A stretch of DNA of 64,000 nucleotides from Mycolicibacterium phlei (GTDB lineage: Bacteria; Actinomycetota; Actinomycetes; Mycobacteriales; Mycobacteriaceae): the NCBI RefSeq assembly GCF_001583415.1, contig NZ_CP014475.1, forward strand, positions 1,612,001 through 1,676,000, read 5' to 3'. The position numbers were made by a program, and so were the translations under genes. Position 1 is the stretch's first letter. Each line of letters begins with the position of its first letter. The notes below the pieces were generated by a model, which was given only the letters and a program-made list of their open reading frames with translations, searched no databases and was not told the origin of the DNA. Positions 59,508-64,000 of this stretch are shown in pieces.

Positions 59508-60761
59508 ATGAGTAACCAACGCGGTGGGGGGTTCCGCGCGGCGGTCTGGGCGGTGATCGCGGTCGTCGTGGTGGCTGCGGTGGTCGCGGCGGTGAACCTG
59601 CAGCCGATCATCTCGATGGTGGCCCTGCGGTTGGTCAACCAGTTCCCGTCCTCCGGTGGGGCCCCGGTCCCGGTGGCCACCGCCGACCTCACCGACACCG
59701 GACCCGGATCGCTGGTCTCGGCCACCACCATGCCTGCGGTGACCCGCACCTTCGAGGGTCGCGACCTGGTCGCCGCCCGCGTCGTCTACCGCTCGACCTC
59801 CGGGGACGACGAGTCGCCGACCGTCGTGTCCGGGTCGGTGTTCACCCCGCGCGGCGCGGCGCCCGACGACGGCTGGCCGGTGGTGGCGTTCGGGCACGGC
59901 ACCCTCGGTATCGACGGGCGGTGCGGCCCGTCGCTGTCGCCGTCGCTGATGAACCTCGTCAACGTGGTGCGGGTGCTGGCCAGGCTCGGCTACGCCGTCG
60001 CACTGCCCGACTACCAGGGACTCGGCGTCAAGGGCGTGCACCCCTACTCGGACTCGATCACGGCCGGGCGCAACATGATCGACGCGGTGCGGGCGCTGCG
60101 GCACACGTTCCCGGACGTCTCCGACAGGTGGGCCGCGATGGGCGACTCCCAGGGCGGCGGCGCCGCCTGGGCGGCCGACGAACTCGCCGCCGAGTACGCA
60201 CCCGAGCTGCGACTGGTCGGCGCGCTGGCGTCGTCTCCGTCGGCGGATCTCGCCGGCCTGGTGGACAAGGCCGACGCCGGCACCCTGACCCGGGAACAGC
60301 GGCCCGTGCTGCAGATGATCGTCGAGTCACTGGCCCGGCTGCACCCCGAGGAGGTCAACCGCGACGATTTCCGCCGCGGCGCCGCCGCGCACTACTGGAA
60401 CGTGCTCGCCGACTGCACCGAGGCGGGCGCCTACAAACGCGGCAACGCGGTCAAACAGCTCAGCGCCCGCGACTTCACCCCGCGAAGCCCCCAGGCCGCC
60501 GACCGGCTGCGCGGTTACCTGCAGGCCTGGGCGCTGCCCCAGAAACCGCTCAGCGCACCGCTTTACGTGTGGTACGGCGGTCAGGACCCCTACATCGACG
60601 CCGACTGGACGACGGCGGCGATCCAGCGCGCCTGCACCCTCGGCGGGGTCGTCACCGTCAAGTTCGAACCCGAAGGCGGGCACAACCCCGGTAACGCGCT
60701 GAACATGCTCGACTGGATGGCGGACCGATTCGCCGGAAAGCCCGCACCCGATGACTGCTGA
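59508..60761 (+). CDS. LIP-family alpha/beta hydrolase (copy 4)
   Basis: 417 aa. N-terminal membrane anchor (AAVWAVIAVVVVAAVVAAVN). Catalytic residues intact: GWPVVAFGHGTLGID, nucleophile MGDSQGGGAAW, acid in YGGQDPYID and His in PEGGHNPGNA. Closest in layout to copies 3 and 5. It lies 152 bp behind the sugar-phosphate transferase and overlaps birA by 11 nt, so birA depends at least partly on this transcript. Two GTGAGTAA copies precede its ATGAGTAA start. Confidence 0.88.
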   Translation: MSNQRGGGFRAAVWAVIAVVVVAAVVAAVNLQPIISMVALRLVNQFPSSGGAPVPVATADLTDTGPGSLVSATTMPAVTRTFEGRDLVAARVVYRSTSGDDESPTVVSGSVFTPRGAAPDDGWPVVAFGHGTLGIDGRCGPSLSPSLMNLVNVVRVLARLGYAVALPDYQGLGVKGVHPYSDSITAGRNMIDAVRALRHTFPDVSDRWAAMGDSQGGGAAWAADELAAEYAPELRLVGALASSPSADLAGLVDKADAGTLTREQRPVLQMIVESLARLHPEEVNRDDFRRGAAAHYWNVLADCTEAGAYKRGNAVKQLSARDFTPRSPQAADRLRGYLQAWALPQKPLSAPLYVWYGGQDPYIDADWTTAAIQRACTLGGVVTVKFEPEGGHNPGNALNMLDWMADRFAGKPAPDDC

Positions 60762-61554
60762 ACGCGCACCCCTGGACGCCGCGGCCCTGCGCGCCGCCGT
60801 GCTCGGCGGTTCCTCGCCGTGGCGGCGGATCGACGTGGTCGCCGAAACCTCTTCCACCAACGCCGATCTGCTGGCCCGCGCCGAGACCGAGAACATCGAC
60901 GGCGCCGTGCTGATCGCCGAGCACCAGACCGCGGGCCGCGGCAGGCGCGGCCGCAGCTGGTCGGCGGTGCCGCACGCACAGATCACCATGTCCGTCGGGG
61001 TCGACGTGACCGGGGTGCCCACCGACGCATGGGGCTGGCTGCCGCTGGCCACCGGCGTCGCCGTCGCCGACACCGTCGCCTCCGTCGGCGCCACGGCCGC
61101 GCTGAAATGGCCCAACGATGTGCTCGCCGGCGGCGGGAAGCTGGCGGGCATCCTCGCCGAGGTGACACCCGGCCAGCAGGCGGTGGTCATCGGCGTCGGC
61201 CTCAACGTGTCGTTGCGCGCCGACGAGATCCCCGTCGACGGGGTGGTGTCGCTGACCACCCTGGGCGTACCGGCCCCCGACCGCCAGCAGCTCATCGGTC
61301 GGCTGCTCGGCGAACTCGGCACCCGGATCGGGGCGTGGCGGGCCGCGGGCGGGTTCGATGCCCGGCTGCGTGCGGACTACCGCCGGTGCAGCGCCACCTT
61401 CGGTCAGCGCGTCCGCGCGATCCTGCCCGGCGACAGCGAGGTCGTCGGCACCGCCCGCGACGTCGACGACGAGGGCCGGCTGATCCTCGAGGCTGACGGC
61501 CGCACCGTGACGATCTCGGCGGGCGACATCGTGCACCTGAGGCCCCACGAGTAG
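60751..61554 (+). CDS. birA: Biotin-protein ligase, class I (no HTH)
   Basis: 267 aa. The biotinyl-AMP loop GRGRRGRSW, KWPNDVLAGGGKLAGIL with the active-site Lys, and the C-terminal SH3-like cap (ARDVDDEGRLILEADG) are present. No N-terminal DNA-binding domain. It attaches biotin to AccA3 and the other acyl-CoA carboxylase alpha subunits. In M. tuberculosis birA neighbours accD5 directly; here 22 kb of polysaccharide genes separate them and LIP genes flank it on both sides. Confidence 0.94.
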   Translation: MTAERAPLDAAALRAAVLGGSSPWRRIDVVAETSSTNADLLARAETENIDGAVLIAEHQTAGRGRRGRSWSAVPHAQITMSVGVDVTGVPTDAWGWLPLATGVAVADTVASVGATAALKWPNDVLAGGGKLAGILAEVTPGQQAVVIGVGLNVSLRADEIPVDGVVSLTTLGVPAPDRQQLIGRLLGELGTRIGAWRAAGGFDARLRADYRRCSATFGQRVRAILPGDSEVVGTARDVDDEGRLILEADGRTVTISAGDIVHLRPHE

Positions 61555-61560
61555 GGACCC

Positions 61561-62718
61561 GTGCGCAGGGTGGCCGGCTGGGCCGCCGCCGCGGTCGCGG
61601 TGGCGGTGCTCGCGACCGTCGTCGCCTGGGTCACGCTGCGTGACCGCGACACCACCGCCACCGCGCCGGGCGACCTGGTCAGTTCATCCGGAATGCCTTT
61701 GGCGGCAACGCCTTCCGGTCACATGTTCGGCGCCAAGGTGACGTACCGGTCCACCACCGGGGACGGCGATCCCACCGTGGTCAGCGGCACGGTGTTCATG
61801 CCCGCCGGCCCGCCGCCGACCGGGGGATGGCCGGTGATCGCCGTCGGGCACCCGACGACCGGCATCGACGAGAACTGCGCGCCGTCGCGGTCGGACACCC
61901 TGCGCGGGCTGCGCGACCTCGTCACCGGACTGGTCGACCGCGGCTACGCGGTGGCCCTCACCGACTTCAGCGGACTGGGCACCCCCGGCCCGCACCGCTA
62001 CCTCGACCACCGCACCGCGGGCCGCGAGCTCATCGACTCGGTGCGCGCGCTGCGCCACGTGTTCCCGGCGGCCTCGGCACGCTGGGCCGCGCTCGGCGCC
62101 TCCCAGGGCGGCGGGGCGGCGTGGTCGGCCGCCGAGCAGGCCGACTCCTACGGCCGGGGACTCGACCTGGTCGGCGCGGCCGTGGTGGCGCCCGCCGCCG
62201 ATGTCTCCGGGCTGGTGGACAAGGCCGAGGCGGGCACGCTGACCATCGACCAGAACCGGTTCCTGGCCACCGTCATCGAGTCGCTGGCCCGGCTGGACCC
62301 CGACCTCGACCGCGACGACTACCGGCGCGGCGCCGTCGCGCGGCACTGGGACGTGCTGACCGCCTGCCGCGGCGACGTGGAGGACCGCCGCCCGCAGGCG
62401 GAGGCCGAGATCCGGCCCGGTGACCTGGCGCCCGCCGACCCGCAGGCCGCCCGACGGCTGCGCGATCACCTGGCGGCCTCGGCGGTGCCGCGGGAACCGC
62501 TGGCCGCGCCGCTGTTCGTCACCTTCGGCGGGCGCGACGCGTCCATCGACGCGCAGTGGACCGCGGGCGCGGTCGCGCGGGCGTGCGAGCTGGGCGGACA
62601 GGTGGAGTCGCTGCCGCAGCCCGACGCCGACCACTACACGATCGGATACGACGCGGCGCTGGCCTGGCTGGCCGACCGGTTCGCCGGTGCGCCCGCCGAC
62701 AGCGTCTGCGTTCGCTGA
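61561..62718 (+). CDS. LIP-family alpha/beta hydrolase (copy 5)
   Basis: 385 aa from GTG 61561. One N-terminal membrane anchor (AAAAVAVAVLATVVAWVTL). Intact motifs: GWPVIAVGHPTTGIDENC, nucleophile LGASQGGGAAW, acid in VTFGGRDASID and His in QPDADHYTIGYD. Shares DYRRGAVARHWDVLTAC with copies 3 and 4. Six bp behind birA, so in the same transcript. Secreted lipase, esterase or transacylase; substrate unknown. Confidence 0.88.
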   Translation: MRRVAGWAAAAVAVAVLATVVAWVTLRDRDTTATAPGDLVSSSGMPLAATPSGHMFGAKVTYRSTTGDGDPTVVSGTVFMPAGPPPTGGWPVIAVGHPTTGIDENCAPSRSDTLRGLRDLVTGLVDRGYAVALTDFSGLGTPGPHRYLDHRTAGRELIDSVRALRHVFPAASARWAALGASQGGGAAWSAAEQADSYGRGLDLVGAAVVAPAADVSGLVDKAEAGTLTIDQNRFLATVIESLARLDPDLDRDDYRRGAVARHWDVLTACRGDVEDRRPQAEAEIRPGDLAPADPQAARRLRDHLAASAVPREPLAAPLFVTFGGRDASIDAQWTAGAVARACELGGQVESLPQPDADHYTIGYDAALAWLADRFAGAPADSVCVR

Positions 62719-62756
62719 GGCCGACAACCGATCGCCGGGCAGCAAACCTTGGTTAA

Positions 62757-63284
62757 ATGCTGTCCATGCCCTATCCGGACAACGTGCTGGCCGCCGAGGA
62801 GCAGGTGGTGCTGCACCGCCACCCGCACTGGAAGCGGCTGGTCGGCCCGATCCTGATCCTGATCGTCGCGACCACGCTGGCGGCGTTCGGCGCCGGCTAC
62901 GTCAACCAGACCGACTGGGACCGCACCGCCCGCAACATCGTGCTGATCGTCATCGGGGTGATCTGGCTGGTGATCGTGGGCTGGTTGACGCTGTGGCCGT
63001 TTCTGACCTGGCTCACCACGCACTTCGTGATCACCGACCGCCGGGTGATGTTCCGGCACGGGCTGCTCACCCGCTCGGGCATCGACATCCCGCTGGCCCG
63101 GATCAACAGCGTGGAGTTCCGGCACGGCATCGTCGACCGCATGCTGCGCACCGGCACGCTGATCATCGAGTCAGCGGCCCAGGATCCGCTGTCGTTCTAC
63201 GACATCCCGCAAGTGGAACGGGTCCACTCGCTGCTGTATCACGAGGTCTTCGACACCCTCGGCTCGGAGGAGTCGCCGAGCTGA
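62757..63284 (+). CDS. PH-domain (bPH2) membrane protein, Rv3278c-like
   Basis: 175 aa from ATG 62757; ATG 62766 is also possible. Two transmembrane helices (LVGPILILIVATTLAAFGAGY; IVLIVIGVIWLVIVGWLTLW) precede a bacterial PH-like domain (HFVITDRRVMFRHGLLTRSG, IPLARINSVEFRHGIVDRML). Syntenic with M. tuberculosis Rv3278c downstream of birA. Function unknown; probably membrane-associated binding or stress sensing. Its last 46 bases overlap the convergent GtrA-family gene. Confidence 0.88.
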   Translation: MLSMPYPDNVLAAEEQVVLHRHPHWKRLVGPILILIVATTLAAFGAGYVNQTDWDRTARNIVLIVIGVIWLVIVGWLTLWPFLTWLTTHFVITDRRVMFRHGLLTRSGIDIPLARINSVEFRHGIVDRMLRTGTLIIESAAQDPLSFYDIPQVERVHSLLYHEVFDTLGSEESPS

Positions 63285-63916
63285 GCCAGCCGCCGGGCGC
63301 GGCGGCTGCGCAGCGGCGTCACGTTCCCCCTGGCCTTCACGGCCTGGCCGGCGATCTCCTCGTCGTGGTCCTCCATCACCTCGGCGAGGCCGCCCGCGGT
63401 CAGGGCCTCGACGGCCTTCTCCGGGTTGCGGCCGAACTCGTCGGGGAACACGAAACGGCGGAACGCCCAGAACCGGAAGGCCATCTGCAGCAGGTTGCCC
63501 ACGATGTAGGCCGAGATGAAGTCCGCGATGTTCTCCACGGTCAGGCTGACCTCGGGTACGCGCAGCATCAGCACGTAGCTGGAGAACCACAGTGGGGCCA
63601 TGCTCAACAGCACACCCACACCGCTGAACCCGAAGAACAGCAGCGCCTCGTGGTGGCGCTCGCGGCCGCCGCGGTCGCGGAAGCTCCATTCCCGGTTGAG
63701 GATGTAGGACGCGATCACCGCGACGATGCCGGCGATGATCTTGGCCGTGACGGGTTTGGGCTCCAGGACCGTGAGCTTGAGCGTGTAGAAGACCGACGTG
63801 TCGATGACGAAGGTCGTCGCGCCGACAATCGCGAACTTGATCAGTTCGTGATGGCGTTCGAAGAACGGCCGAAGCGGCTTCGGCAGCCGCGCGATCGTCG
63901 CATCGGTAAAGGACAC
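63239..63916 (-). CDS. GtrA-family membrane protein, Rv3277-like
   Basis: 225 aa from GTG 63916, which gives the Rv3277 N-terminus (SFTDATIARLP). A TTG 3 codons upstream is the alternative. Four transmembrane helices of the GtrA domain (FAIVGATTFVIDTSVFYTL; IIAGIVAVIASYILNREWSF), then a charged cytoplasmic tail ending LAQLGDSSEPRVSKTS as in M. tuberculosis. GtrA proteins are thought to flip polyprenyl-linked sugars, relevant beside glycan genes, but this gene is part of the conserved block, not of the insertion. Confidence 0.88.
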   Translation of the reverse strand: MSFTDATIARLPKPLRPFFERHHELIKFAIVGATTFVIDTSVFYTLKLTVLEPKPVTAKIIAGIVAVIASYILNREWSFRDRGGRERHHEALLFFGFSGVGVLLSMAPLWFSSYVLMLRVPEVSLTVENIADFISAYIVGNLLQMAFRFWAFRRFVFPDEFGRNPEKAVEALTAGGLAEVMEDHDEEIAGQAVKARGNVTPLRSRRARRLAQLGDSSEPRVSKTS

Positions 63917-64000
63917 GACAGCCAAGTGTACGGAAAACAGGCAGCCTACGCGTACACGCGCAGGTCGCAGCGGGTGGACGGCGGCGAGCGCGGCCGGGCG

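Noticed and set aside
63926..64000. Start of purK at the right edge
   Set aside because: Expected from M. tuberculosis synteny, but no PurK N-terminal motif is readable in the last 75 bases.

Overview
The window reads as a chromosomal segment of a fast-growing, environmental Mycobacterium (Mycolicibacterium type). The coding is GC-rich, many genes overlap by GTGA or ATGA, and the central gene order is the inverted counterpart of the M. tuberculosis block Rv3277-Rv3293 (GtrA, PH protein, birA, accD5, accE5, maf, sseA, SufE-like, accA3, sigF, rsbW, usfY, lat, lrpA, DUF1338, pcd). Five matches to the mycobacterial SigF promoter surround the sigF locus. The L-arabinose genes fit a soil saprophyte. 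All names come from reading motifs and remembered families; no search was run.

Layout. 1-9.25 kb: pentose ABC importer (left end cut), LacI regulator, araB-araD-araA and a zinc dehydrogenase, all overlapping in one operon. 9.2-15.95 kb: a serine beta-lactamase-like lipoprotein, an orphan molybdenum hydroxylase subunit behind the remnant of its FAD partner, an lldD broken by one TGA codon, an aldehyde dehydrogenase and a divergent TetR gene with an inverted-repeat operator candidate. 16-20.7 kb: lysine catabolism (pcd, a DUF1338/HglS-type 2-oxoadipate enzyme, lrpA, lat). 20.7-25.7 kb: SigF stress locus (usfY, CsbD, a frameshifted small gene, rsbW, sigF, STAS protein). 25.8-29 kb: accA3, a SufE-like gene and sseA.

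From 29.2 kb to 62.7 kb the conserved acyl-CoA carboxylase neighbourhood (accA3 / maf-accE5-accD5 / birA) is interrupted by two blocks of surface-polysaccharide genes. Block A (29.2-35.4 kb) has a hexapeptide acetyltransferase, a glycosyltransferase, a UDP-sugar dehydrogenase, an epimerase and a glycine-rich PGRS-like protein without a PE domain. Block B (38.7-60.8 kb, plus one gene beyond birA) has a methyltransferase, three glycosyltransferases, two more acetyltransferases, a Wzx-like flippase, a Wzy-like polymerase, two Wzz-like chain-length proteins (one with a degenerate BY-kinase half), a WcaJ/CpsE-type initiating phosphosugar transferase, an OafA-type acyltransferase, a CE6-type acetylesterase, a clan-A glycoside hydrolase, a DUF218 protein and five paralogous LIP-family alpha/beta hydrolases placed between the assembly genes. 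Together these look like a complete Wzx/Wzy-type pathway for an acylated extracellular polysaccharide, an unusual set for a mycobacterium. This is the best candidate for an undescribed system here.

Four reading frames are damaged: the lldD nonsense codon, the FAD-subunit remnant, and two single-base frameshifts in G runs (the small gene near 22.6 kb and the third LIP hydrolase). The G-run shifts could be real, phase-variable or assembly errors; raw reads would decide. I saw no tRNA, rRNA, CRISPR array, transposase or prophage gene.
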